DNA of 64,000 bases from VXYL01 sp965243175 (GTDB taxonomy: Bacteria; Pseudomonadota; Gammaproteobacteria; Pseudomonadales; Azotimanducaceae), in NCBI GenBank assembly GCA_965243175.1, contig OZ251532.1, positions 2,356,001 to 2,420,000 on the forward strand, given 5' to 3'. Every line of letters starts with the position of its first letter. Position 1 is the first letter of the stretch. This document shows, one piece after another, positions 19,160 to 27,724 of the stretch. A program made the position numbers and the translations under genes. Below the pieces are notes generated by a model. It saw only the letters and a program-made list of their open reading frames with translations. It was not told the DNA's origin and ran no database searches.

Positions 19160-20011
19160 CGATGGACACCATTGTATACCGGGTCCCACGCGTGGCGGTC
19201 TAGGCGCAGCCGCCCTAAGCCAACCCCGCGACCCGCGCCTCTCGTCCTTAGCCGCAATCGGCTCGCCGGCGGTGCTCGTAGTGGGCGCGTTCGACGCAGC
19301 CGTTCCACTGGGGGCGTCGCGGCGGCAGGACGCGGAGTTCGATGCCGGCGTCCGGCAGGCGTCCTCGAAGCTCGGAGCGCCATGAATGGCGCATGAACTC
19401 GCTGCCGCCGTCGACCTGGATGGACTGCAGGGCGACGGGGAAGGCCTGACGACGTCGTCGAGGAAGCGGCTGGCGTTGAAGGCGGTGGCGGCGCGCCGCA
19501 AGCAGCGCGGGAGAAGACGCGGGCGACCATGAAGCGGCTGGTCGGGCAGATGGCGCGGACTCGAAGAGTCCGCCGGAACCTCCTTGATGGTCTGTCCGTC
19601 GCGGGAGAAGGTCATGTGGTCGATCTGGACGAGCTGGCCGGGGCGCCTGGGCTTGAGGCGGCCCTCGCAGACGCTGGCGCGGGGCACGTGGCCGGCGGCG
19701 ATGGCGCGGGATAGGATGCGCCCGACGGCGGAGACGCTCAGGCGCAGGCCCTTGCGTTCGAGCATGCGCTGGATGGGCGCCTTGCCCATGAACGGGTGCT
19801 TGCGGCGCAGGTCCATGACGGCCTTGCGCCGGTACATGGTGCGGTGGCTGACGCCGATCTCCTTCAAGGCGGCCTGCTCGCCGCAGCCGGCCTTGCGCAG
19901 TTCGTCGAAGCGCCGGATGGCGAGCAGGCGTTCGCGCGCGGGCGCCGGCAGCTCGGCGTCGTCCACCGCGAAGCTGCGGTACGGTCTCGTCCGCATGGAC
20001 TCCATGTTCAT
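19160..20011 (-). pseudogene. Decayed DDE integrase-type transposase (IS481/IS3-like)
   Basis: The remnant starts at ATG 20011 with AAGGAG upstream. It reads through a helix-turn-helix (ALKEIGVSHRTMYRRKAV), an apparent in-frame deletion, the helix LRRKHPFMGKAPIQRML, and the first catalytic block GQLVQIDHMTF. After that the frame breaks. The next block (QSIQVDGGSEFM, then PQWNGCVERAHYEHR, with the second Asp and the Glu region) is in another frame, and the end (WDPVYNG near 19170) follows a further deletion. It sits between the zinc-ribbon gene and the 270-aa gene, so it may separate one operon into two transcription units. Confidence 0.8.
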
Positions 20012-20235
20012 GGTCGGCTCCTTCAGTGGGTTTGCGTTCACCGAAGGCCTACCCGACCGGCGCTGGCGGCGGGTCATCCCGCTGTCGGCGCCGCGCTCAG
20101 CCGGTCATGGCCACCGCAGTGCCAAATCTATCTGAGCCGGCACAGCGGAGGCGACTGGCGGAGCTGGTTGGAGTTGGCCGTCCGTCGGCAGCTCCCGCAA
20201 GGTCGCCCTTACGGGTGTCCGCGTCCTGTCGGCGA

Positions 20236-20895
20236 CTACCCAATTACCTCGAACGCACGGCCCACCCAGAACCGCCCAATCCCCGGCACGGGTACGGCCA
20301 CGGAGCGCAGTTCCACCGCAACCGCCGAGCCGTTGCCGCAGACCAGCCCGGAGAGCGCTTCCGACGGCACCCAAGCCGTGTAGCTGTGCAGCGCGTCGCT
20401 TGGCGACTGCGTGTGGACGGTGACCTTCCCCCAGCGCCCGTTGCCGAGGGGGCCCAAGAACGCGGCTGCCATCGCGGAGGCACTGGGGAGCTTCAAGGCC
20501 GCCGTGACATCGACATCCACCCGCTTCTCGCGCAGTACGCCAACGATGGCGCGCTTCGCCTCTCCATCCGGCTCTATCGCCTTGATGGGGTCCGCTTGCC
20601 GAGTGCGGCGCTCGCCCTTGCGTGCCACGCCCGCGTCTATGCCGCCCTTCGGCGGGCGTCGAACCGTAACGCCGGGCCTTAGCTCCACGTTGATTGCGCC
20701 CGACGAATCCTGCCAGCGGGTGAGATTGCGCGTCCACGAGGTCTCGCAGTCGTGCTCTGGCCACGGCTCGCCCAAGGCATCGAAGAAAACCGCCGAGCCG
20801 TGGTCGCAGCGAAAGAAGAAGACCGGCTCGCCGCAGCCCGGGCACTTGGTGGGATAGGTGATGGAGTTGCACCACCAGCCGTGGCTTGCGCTCAT
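20236..20895 (-). CDS. Zinc-ribbon protein of unknown function (defence-associated)
   Basis: A 219-aa protein from ATG 20895, overlapping the DUF4276 stop by 4 bases (ATGA). The N-terminus holds a probable metal site: CPGCGEPVFFFRCDHG, VFFDALGEPWPEHDC. The rest is an uncharacterised beta-rich region ending GIGRFWVGRAFEVIG. Upstream in-frame sequence up to 21672 is only the complement of the neighbouring genes. The tight coupling suggests it works with the AAA-DUF4276 pair. In the second copy of that pair this gene is truncated to its first residues, so it is not strictly required there or that copy is dead. Confidence 0.75.
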   Translation of the reverse strand: MSASHGWWCNSITYPTKCPGCGEPVFFFRCDHGSAVFFDALGEPWPEHDCETSWTRNLTRWQDSSGAINVELRPGVTVRRPPKGGIDAGVARKGERRTRQADPIKAIEPDGEAKRAIVGVLREKRVDVDVTAALKLPSASAMAAAFLGPLGNGRWGKVTVHTQSPSDALHSYTAWVPSEALSGLVCGNGSAVAVELRSVAVPVPGIGRFWVGRAFEVIG

Positions 20896-21467
20896 GATGC
20901 ACCGCCTCCGAGGTCCTCGCCCCGCAGGCGCTCGATGCCGGCCAAGAACGCCCGGTAGCTTCGCGAGCGGCTCTCGCGGGTGAGGAGTTGGCCCATTGCC
21001 AACGCCGTGGCCCGCTTCCTGAACTGGGGGAGCAGGTCGGCGAGCGCTTCCGCTGGGCGAACCACGGCGTCCGGGTCTCGGAATCTGGCCCTGCGCAACT
21101 CGCGCGCTATCTGGCGGCTGGCGTCCGGGAACGCTTGAGCCAGCTTGTCTTCGCTTCCGATGTACCACGCTTCGAGCTCTCGGCAGACCACGCGAACCAA
21201 GGTGTCCGTCCGCCCTCCTTGGCGGCATAGGTCGGCCAGCGTCGCCTTCACCTGCCGGCAGTCCGCGCTGTTCTGGTCGCGAAGGACGACGAAGCGCACG
21301 CCAGGCTCCTGCCATGCGCGCAGCTTGCTGGGAATGCTCCGCTCCAAGTGGCCGTTGCCTTTGTGCGGCACGGTCTGGAACGCAAGCGTTGGGAACAATC
21401 GCGGCAGCAGTTGATCGAGCAGGTCGGCCATGGACGGTTCCTCCACCAGAAACACCAGCTTGGTCAC
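20892..21467 (-). CDS. DUF4276 protein, copy A (partner of AAA ATPase)
   Basis: A 191-aa protein from GTG 21467, overlapping the ATPase stop by 4 bases (GTGA). The start KLVFLVEEPSMADLLDQLL, the middle RFVVLRDQNSADC and CRELEAWYIG match DUF4276. The two acidic blocks (EE, then D...D) look TOPRIM-like, which would make the ATPase-DUF4276 pair a split version of an OLD nuclease; this is inference. The family commonly sits next to AAA ATPases in defence regions. A near-identical copy lies at 29170-29745. Confidence 0.85.
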   Translation of the reverse strand: MTKLVFLVEEPSMADLLDQLLPRLFPTLAFQTVPHKGNGHLERSIPSKLRAWQEPGVRFVVLRDQNSADCRQVKATLADLCRQGGRTDTLVRVVCRELEAWYIGSEDKLAQAFPDASRQIARELRRARFRDPDAVVRPAEALADLLPQFRKRATALAMGQLLTRESRSRSYRAFLAGIERLRGEDLGGGAS

Positions 21468-22624
21468 CGCGGATGGGCGCCTTCGAAGAGGCGCTGCATC
21501 CAAAGCGACCCAGGCGGCTCGCCTTCCTCGACCAGCCTGCGCAGCAGCGGGCTGTCGATGGCGCGTCGCACGTTGGAGAAGCCTCTGGTCTTTTCCAGCC
21601 AGAAGATCTCGTCCAAGCCAGCCGCGTCCAGGAGTTCCGGCGAGTGCGTGGCCACCAGCGCCTGCCCGCCACGGCGGGCGTAGCATTGCAGTTCCTCTGT
21701 CAGATGGCCGAGAAGGTCGGGGTAGAGGTGGTTCTCCGGTTCCTCGACGGCGAGCAGCGGGTGCGGCGCTGGATCGTGCAGCAGGAGCAGGTAGGCGAAC
21801 AGCTTGAGCGTGCCTTCGGAGACGCGCTTGGCGGCAAACGGCTCTTCGAGATGGCCGTCCTTGAAGCGCAGCAAGAGGCGGTTGTCTTCGGTGGTTCTCA
21901 CTTCCACGTCGTCAACGCCGGGGACGCGATGGCGCATGGCTTGCAGCACATCTCGAAGGCGCTGCGGGTGGGTTTCGTGCAAGTACGCAGCGAACTGCGC
22001 GGCGTTGTCGCCCGTTGCCGAAAGATGCTCGGCGTGGCCGGCCGGAGCGCTCGTCCGTGCAGCGGACGCTTGAAGGTTGGACGAGTGCCAGCGCTCGATG
22101 AGCGAGCGGAACTCGGCGATGAGCGGATAGTCGCCGAACAGCCCAAGGGCATCGATGGCCAGCGTGCTGGGGCCGTTGAGCGCGTGAGCCACGGTCTCCG
22201 GCACTCCGCCAGCCTCGGTGCAGGGCACCCTGATCGCCGTGCCTTGGCCGCGCTTGAAGTCCATGAAGCCTTCCGAGCTCCCTTCTTGGGAGCGCAGAAA
22301 CTCGGCATCGACGACAACGCGGCCTTCGTGTTCAGCAAGGCTCAACCCGTAGGCGAGAAGCCGCTCGTCGGCACCCGAGAAACCAACCACGATTTCTATC
22401 GGCCCTCGTTCGCCACGGCTCACCAGTTCGCGAAACCCACCGCGCTGAACAGCCGCGTCGTGGACATCCTGCCGGAGAGCGTCCTTCAGAAACGAGAACA
22501 CGTCGAACAGCGTCGACTTCCCCGTGCCGTTAGCGCCGACGATGATGGAAAGCGGCGACAACCCAAGGAGCTCAGCGTTGCGAAAGACGCCGTAATTCTT
22601 GAGCGACAGCGTTTGAATTGGCAC
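21464..22624 (-). CDS. AAA_21-type ATPase, copy A (partner of DUF4276)
   Basis: A 386-aa RecF/SMC-type ATPase: LKNYGVFRNAELLGL, Walker A GANGTGKS (about 30-37), signature KRVSEGTLKLFAYLLLL, Walker B LLAVEEPENHLYPDLL, and H-loop ALVATHSPELLD. Such ATPases sense or process DNA and gate a partner effector. It begins 11 bases after the membrane-protein gene. Copy B at 29742-30902 differs by only six residues by eye (for example D/E, E/D, S/L, A/T, R/Q), so duplication or gene conversion is recent. Confidence 0.88.
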   Translation of the reverse strand: MPIQTLSLKNYGVFRNAELLGLSPLSIIVGANGTGKSTLFDVFSFLKDALRQDVHDAAVQRGGFRELVSRGERGPIEIVVGFSGADERLLAYGLSLAEHEGRVVVDAEFLRSQEGSSEGFMDFKRGQGTAIRVPCTEAGGVPETVAHALNGPSTLAIDALGLFGDYPLIAEFRSLIERWHSSNLQASAARTSAPAGHAEHLSATGDNAAQFAAYLHETHPQRLRDVLQAMRHRVPGVDDVEVRTTEDNRLLLRFKDGHLEEPFAAKRVSEGTLKLFAYLLLLHDPAPHPLLAVEEPENHLYPDLLGHLTEELQCYARRGGQALVATHSPELLDAAGLDEIFWLEKTRGFSNVRRAIDSPLLRRLVEEGEPPGSLWMQRLFEGAHPR

Positions 22625-22635
22625 GATTCGCTGCC

Positions 22636-23313
22636 TCAGTTGGCCGAGTTCGTTGGTGTGGACTCCGGCAGTGGCCGTCCGAACTCTGCTTCAAAGATCT
22701 CAACGTCGAATCGTCTTGCAGATACGATCTGACTTTTGGACAGGACGAGCTCAAATTGGTACAGAACGTCGTCCTCTTTCGGCGCTTTCGATATCGCATC
22801 TAGATACGACGTCGTTAGCTGCAACTGGTGCTCATCATCACGGTATCCGCTGAAGATCGGTACGATGGACACATCCGACTCGCTGGGCGTGGTGATTCCG
22901 CTCTTCAATACCAATCCGACATACGACTTTCCAGTCTCCAACGTAAGCTCCACGAAACTTCCAGAGTCGATGGAATCCTGCAATAAGCACTCGGTCAAGC
23001 TACCACGCCATGCACCTGCCAACCTTACCGACCGTCCACGACCGATCACGGCATTGGCAACGAGTGGTATCAGTATTGCGAGCGCGGCTGCCCAGAACGT
23101 CGTATTGGGGCTGATACGGTCCGAATCCAAGAATTGACTTAGCGCAGTCAGGCCCGCGTCCACGACATGCATGAGCACCATTCCGACGATAAGGATGGGG
23201 AGAAGGAACACGTAGCCGGTCTGTCGGATCACCCAATAGCGGGAGACGTGGAGCGTGGCGACTGTCAAAAAGCCAACCAACATTGGTTCTATGAGCAGGC
23301 TGATTGCATTCAT
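22636..23313 (-). CDS. Membrane protein with cytoplasmic C-terminal domain (defence-associated)
   Basis: A 225-aa protein from ATG 23313, with AAGGTG 5 bases upstream. Three hydrophobic stretches (near residues 5-25, 33-55 and 70-90) are followed by a soluble domain (SLTECLLQDSIDSGSFVELT, later VLYQFELVLSKSQIVSARRF) of ~130 residues. Neither half matches a family I know. It sits between the helicase and the ATPase on the same strand, 11 bases before the ATPase. It is absent from the duplicated copy B, where the ATPase is followed directly by a helicase fragment. A membrane effector or anchor role is possible but unproven. Confidence 0.7.
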   Translation of the reverse strand: MNAISLLIEPMLVGFLTVATLHVSRYWVIRQTGYVFLLPILIVGMVLMHVVDAGLTALSQFLDSDRISPNTTFWAAALAILIPLVANAVIGRGRSVRLAGAWRGSLTECLLQDSIDSGSFVELTLETGKSYVGLVLKSGITTPSESDVSIVPIFSGYRDDEHQLQLTTSYLDAISKAPKEDDVLYQFELVLSKSQIVSARRFDVEIFEAEFGRPLPESTPTNSAN

Positions 23314-23351
23314 GTCGCACCTTGGCACTACGCAGCGGCCTTGTCAGCGAC

Positions 23352-23543
23352 CTAACGAGATCGGTCTTTAATAATTCGCTCCTCGATGCACTTAGCTTTC
23401 CTCAGCAGATCCCGCGTAGCCTTGCTGCTCAGCAACTCACGGGCATCGACGCTCATGGCACCCGTCAACAGATCGACCTTCACCTTCACATCGCGGGCGT
23501 ATTCAGTCGGCCGCTTCTTCGAATCTTTCCCCTTGAGCCGCAT
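23352..23543 (-). CDS. Small basic protein (63 aa), unknown
   Basis: Starts at ATG 23543 with AAGGAGATAGCTG directly upstream, a strong ribosome-binding site. The product (MRLKGKDSKKRPTEYARDV, then VDLLTGAMSVDARELLSSKA) is rich in Lys and Arg and probably helical in its second half. It lies between the helicase and the membrane-protein gene in the same orientation. Size and charge would fit a nucleic-acid-binding or antitoxin-like role, but no family is recognised. Confidence 0.6.
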   Translation of the reverse strand: MRLKGKDSKKRPTEYARDVKVKVDLLTGAMSVDARELLSSKATRDLLRKAKCIEERIIKDRSR

Positions 23544-23723
23544 CAGCTATCTCCTTGTCACTCAACATCGTTGAAGGCGTTAGAGCAAGCGCCCCAGCGA
23601 AACCCGCCGCTAGCTCGGAGGAAGGCTAACGGTCCGCAACACGACCACCCTCGAATCACCGTCGCGACCGTCTCTCTCCACCAGCATCGCGGAGCGTAGC
23701 ACATCTGAAGTGCGGGCGAGCAA

Positions 23724-26700
23724 TCACCCCGGCGCCTCGCCCCGCCCCCAGAGCTCCCCCAGCCCATACGTCACGCTCACCGCGCCGAAGTCCGGCTTGC
23801 GGGCGAAGGGTTCGCGCACGTAGCGCACCTCGTGCGTCCCGTCCTCCGCGAAGCGGACGATGGCGAGGATGAAGTCCTCCGGCTTGTTCAGCGCGGTCAG
23901 CACCTCGTTGCGGGTGACGGTGATGCTGTCGGCGTCCGCGACGCGGCCCTTCACTTCGATGAAGCGGAGCTTGCCGGTTGTCGGGTCGCGGCTCTCGATG
24001 TCGTAGCCGAGGCGGTCGAACTCGCGGTCGGTGGGGGAGTAGCCGAGGGCGCGTTCGGCGGCCATCACCACGGCGCGGGCTTGGGCGGCGCTCGCTTGCG
24101 TGTCCGTTGGGCGCGAGGGCGGGGCGGTGCCTTGGATGGCGTGGATCAGGCCGATCGGGGCGATCATCGACGCGCCGATCACCTTTGGCGGCAGCGCCGA
24201 GACGTGTTCTTCGCGGTCGAGTTGCGCCAAGCGTTCGCGCAGGCGCGCTTGCAGATCGTCCGCCCGGCGGCGGGCCTCGAAGGAGTTGAGGCGGGCGCCT
24301 GGCTTGCCGGTCTGCTCCTGGCGCTTGAGTTCGTTGGCGCGGGCGTCCCAGTGGGCGATCTCCTTGGTGAGGCGATCCTGCACGGCGGCGCGGGTCTTGC
24401 GAATCCACGCGGCGCGGCGTTCGCGCACTTCGGCGGTGTGTTCGGGCACCAGTCCGGCGATGGCTTCGCTCTCGGCCTGCGCGCGCAATGCCGGGCCAAT
24501 CCACGCGCACTCGGGCCGGGCGAGGATGTCTGCCGCGCTGGCCTCACCTTCGGCCAAGGGGCGGTAGTCCAGATGCGGGGCGTGGTGCTGCGGGCGCCAA
24601 GCGCCGGTGCCGTCTGCTTCCACGTTCAGCACGCGCTCGGAGATCACGCGCTCGCCATCGCGGACGCTGTGTTCGAGGGTGACCAGCACCCGCGGTTGAA
24701 TGCCCGTATCGCGTTCATCCACCAGCACCGCGCCTTGGCGCAGCACGTCGCGGCCATGCTCCAACGTGAGCGCGAGCACGGCGGCGAGCAGCGGGTGGCC
24801 AGGGCTGACGAACGCTGCCGGCGCGCGGCTGGCCACGTTGATGTGCGCCTTGTCGAAGGCGATGCGCTCGAAGGCTCGCGGCAGGCCGGGTTCGCGTTGG
24901 CGCACCGTGGCGGGCACATGGGTGATTTCGTAGCGCATCGGCTCGCGTTGGCGCACGGTGCCGTCAAGCCGTCGGAACGCGGCCAGGAAGAAGGACTCGA
25001 TGTAGTGCGGCTGCAATCGCCGCGCTTCGGCGCGTTCCATGTCTTCGCGCACGCGGGCCACGCGGGAGGAGTCCATGGCGTCGTGGGCGAGCGCCCGCTC
25101 TTCGATCAGCGTTTGCAGATGCGGCTTGTCCACGGTGTCGGTCACGGCGTGTACCAGCTTTGCCCGCACGTCGTCGCGATCGCCGTAGCGGATGGCCTCG
25201 ATGAGCAACTCGCGCAGCGAACGGCCGCCGAATTGCAGCTTGCCGAGCACGTCGAAGACCTGGCCGCCGAGGGAGAAGCGGGCCTGTTCCAGCTTGTCGA
25301 GCAGCGTGCGGTACACGTCGCCCTCGCGAGTGTCCGCCGCCACCAGATTCCACAGATGGCACACCTCGGTTTGGCCGATGCGGTGGATGCGCCCGAAGCG
25401 CTGCTCCAGGCGGTTGGGGTTCCACGGCAGGTCGTAGTTCACCATCAGATGGGCGCGTTGCAGGTTGATGCCCTCGCCAGCGGCATCGGTGGCGAGCAGC
25501 ACGCGCACCTGCGGGTCGTTCAGGAACACGTCCTGGGCGGCGCGGCGCTCCCGGCGGCCCATGCCGCCGTGAATCACCGCCACGGCTTCTTCGTGGCCAA
25601 GCAGCGTGGCCATGCGGCGTTGCAAGTAGGAGAGCGTGTCGCGGTGTTCGGTGAACACCACCAGCTTCTGCCGTGGCGATGGCGTTGGCGGGGGAATGAC
25701 GCCACTGCTGCCATAGGGCGGGCGCTGGTCGGCCACTTCCGCAGCGGCAGGGCGGGCGAACGCGGTGCCGAGCAGGCCAGCGAGTTCGCGCCACTTGGCG
25801 TCTTCGCCGCTCCGCCGAAGGTCGGCGGAGAGCGCTTGCAGCGTTTCCAGCGTGGCGATTTCCGCTTGCAGTTCCGCCACCGTGCTGGCGGCGGTGGCGG
25901 CATCCATCACCGCGGCTTCCGCGGCTTCCACTTCCGCTTCGGGCGCTTCGTCCAAGTCCTCGAAGTCGATTTCAAGCGTCGGGCCGGGCGCGAGCGACGC
26001 CGTGTCTTCGGCTTCGCGCAGGCGCTCCCGCAGTCGTTCGCGGCGACGCCGCAGGGACTGGTAGATGGCTTCCGGCGAGGAGGCCAGGCGGCGTTGCAGG
26101 ATGGTGAGCGCGAAGCCCACGGCGCCGGCGCGCTTGTCGTTGCGCAGGGCGTCGGCGCGGTTGAACTCGTCGCGCACGTAGTTCGTCACGGCTTCGTAGA
26201 GGCGGGATTCGGCAGCGGAGAGCCGGTACGGCACCGAGTGCGCGATGCGTTCGGGGAAGAGCGGTGCGCCGTCGAACTTCAGCAGCGCTTCCTTCACCAT
26301 GCGGCGCATGAGGTCGGACGTGTCCACTTGGTGGACGCCATCGCGGAAGCGGCCCTCGAAGCGGTCTGGGTCCAGCAGCGCGAGGAAGAGCTGGAAGTCC
26401 TCCTCCTTGCCGTTGTGCGGCGTGGCGGTCATCAGCAGGAAGTGGCGGGTGATGCCGGAGAGCAGCTGGCCCAGCCGGTAGCGCTTGGTGTAGGTGATCT
26501 CGCCGCGGAAGAAGTGCGCGGACATCTTGTGCGCTTCGTCGCACACCACCAAGTCGAAGCGGCACTCCGGGGCCGTCAGCAGGGCTTGCAGCTCCTCGTC
26601 GCGGGCCAGCTTGTCCAGCCGCGCGATGACCAGATCCCGTTCGGCGAACCAGTTGCCGCTTGCAGCGGCGCGCACGCTCTCGCTGGTGAGAATCTCGAAC

Positions 26701-27230
26701 TGCAAGTGGAAGCGGCTGCGGAGTTCGTCCTGCCATTGTTCCGCCAAGCTGCCGGGGCAGACCACTAGGCAACGGCGCAAGTCGCCGCGCACGATGAGTT
26801 CCTTCATCAGCAGGCCGGCCATGATGGTCTTGCCGGCGCCCGGATCGTCCGCCAGCAGGAAGCGCAGCGGCTGGCGTGGCAGCATGGCCTCGTAGACGGC
26901 GGTGATCTGGTGCGGCAGCGGTTCCACCAGCGAGGTGTGGACGGCCAGCAGCGGATCGAACAGATGCGCCAAGCGGATGCGGTGCGCTTCCGCCACCAGC
27001 CGATACATGGCGCCATCGCCGTCGAAGCGCCACGCGCTCGGCTGCTCCGCGAGTTGCAGGCGCGGTTCGTCCTGCCGATAGAGCACTTCTTCGGCGAGGC
27101 CGCCAGCGGGGTCGCGGTACGCCAACGTGAGCGCGTCGCCACCGTGCCAGCGCACGCTCACGACGGTGACGACAGCGCCGGGCGCGATGCCGGAAACCGC
27201 TGCGTCGGGCGCTAGATCTTCGAGTTTCAA
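23724..27230 (-). CDS. SNF2-type helicase with C-terminal DUF3883 domain (defence)
   Basis: An 1168-aa superfamily 2 helicase/translocase. Seen: Walker A DDPGAGKT (128-135), DEAH at 231-234, MTATPHNGKEEDF, then the second RecA lobe with KLVVFTEHRDTLSYL, VIHGGMGRRER, ATDAAGEGINLQ and RFGRIHRIGQ. The C-terminus (YDIESRDPTTGKLRFIEVKG) matches DUF3883, a domain often found in restriction-type enzymes. It resembles the helicase linked to methyltransferases in class 1 DISARM (DrmD) in general design. A TTG start at 27230 gives KLEDLAPDA; upstream codons are out of frame. It is probably the first gene of the defence operon. Confidence 0.88.
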   Translation of the reverse strand: MKLEDLAPDAAVSGIAPGAVVTVVSVRWHGGDALTLAYRDPAGGLAEEVLYRQDEPRLQLAEQPSAWRFDGDGAMYRLVAEAHRIRLAHLFDPLLAVHTSLVEPLPHQITAVYEAMLPRQPLRFLLADDPGAGKTIMAGLLMKELIVRGDLRRCLVVCPGSLAEQWQDELRSRFHLQFEILTSESVRAAASGNWFAERDLVIARLDKLARDEELQALLTAPECRFDLVVCDEAHKMSAHFFRGEITYTKRYRLGQLLSGITRHFLLMTATPHNGKEEDFQLFLALLDPDRFEGRFRDGVHQVDTSDLMRRMVKEALLKFDGAPLFPERIAHSVPYRLSAAESRLYEAVTNYVRDEFNRADALRNDKRAGAVGFALTILQRRLASSPEAIYQSLRRRRERLRERLREAEDTASLAPGPTLEIDFEDLDEAPEAEVEAAEAAVMDAATAASTVAELQAEIATLETLQALSADLRRSGEDAKWRELAGLLGTAFARPAAAEVADQRPPYGSSGVIPPPTPSPRQKLVVFTEHRDTLSYLQRRMATLLGHEEAVAVIHGGMGRRERRAAQDVFLNDPQVRVLLATDAAGEGINLQRAHLMVNYDLPWNPNRLEQRFGRIHRIGQTEVCHLWNLVAADTREGDVYRTLLDKLEQARFSLGGQVFDVLGKLQFGGRSLRELLIEAIRYGDRDDVRAKLVHAVTDTVDKPHLQTLIEERALAHDAMDSSRVARVREDMERAEARRLQPHYIESFFLAAFRRLDGTVRQREPMRYEITHVPATVRQREPGLPRAFERIAFDKAHINVASRAPAAFVSPGHPLLAAVLALTLEHGRDVLRQGAVLVDERDTGIQPRVLVTLEHSVRDGERVISERVLNVEADGTGAWRPQHHAPHLDYRPLAEGEASAADILARPECAWIGPALRAQAESEAIAGLVPEHTAEVRERRAAWIRKTRAAVQDRLTKEIAHWDARANELKRQEQTGKPGARLNSFEARRRADDLQARLRERLAQLDREEHVSALPPKVIGASMIAPIGLIHAIQGTAPPSRPTDTQASAAQARAVVMAAERALGYSPTDREFDRLGYDIESRDPTTGKLRFIEVKGRVADADSITVTRNEVLTALNKPEDFILAIVRFAEDGTHEVRYVREPFARKPDFGAVSVTYGLGELWGRGEAPG

Positions 27231-27237
27231 GCGGGTT

Positions 27238-27349
27238 CGGCGAGCCCCAGTGCTCCGGAGACCATAGCGGATTCGCCGGAAAAGCGCTTGGCGGACGCAA
27301 GGGCTTCGGCTTGCGCCCCGCTCTCACCGCCCCGGGTCTAGAACTCGAG
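27238..27349. repeat. Copy of the island-frr junction sequence
   Basis: This stretch closely matches 31287-31398, including CAGTGCTCCGGA, ACCATAGCGGATTCGCCG and GCTTGGCGGACGCAAGGGC. Both copies end with CTAGAACTCGAG, which at 31387-31398 is the end of frr. The duplicated unit therefore carried the last bases of frr to the inner side of the island. Confidence 0.8.
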
Positions 27350-27451
27350 GTAGAAATCGTACTGCGACCTCCGCTGCCCAACACGCTCCACACATCCCCC
27401 AGCTCCGAACGATCAACGACATCCGCGCCTTTCGACCTAGACTGACGGCTC
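27350..27451. other. Unassigned gap between repeat and methyltransferase fragment
   Basis: About 100 bases with no supported gene. The stretch next to 27452 on the reverse strand reads PSEQAALLE after an in-frame stop, the decayed tail of the methyltransferase fragment. Confidence 0.5.
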
Positions 27452-27680
<229 letters not shown>

Positions 27681-27724
27681 GGCGTCGGTTCCATCAGGTT
27701 GCCAAGCATCACTGTTCTCGCAGC

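Larger units (their letters stand above)
20877..22647. repeat. 1.77-kb direct repeat, copy A (AAA-DUF4276 cassette)
   Basis: Counterpart of 29155-30925 at an offset of 8278 bases. It contains the ATPase and DUF4276 genes and the start of the zinc-ribbon gene. Confidence 0.9.

Noticed and set aside
18317..20077. 586-aa frame joining a transposase start to the PIN partner
   Set aside because: A chance in-frame junction: the transposase motifs break up inside it and the partner has its own ATG at 19129.
20236..21672. 478-aa minus frame spanning DUF4276 and the zinc-ribbon gene
   Set aside because: Only the last 219 residues look like a protein; the first half is an alternative frame of the DUF4276 and ATPase genes, which have strong motifs and coupled starts.
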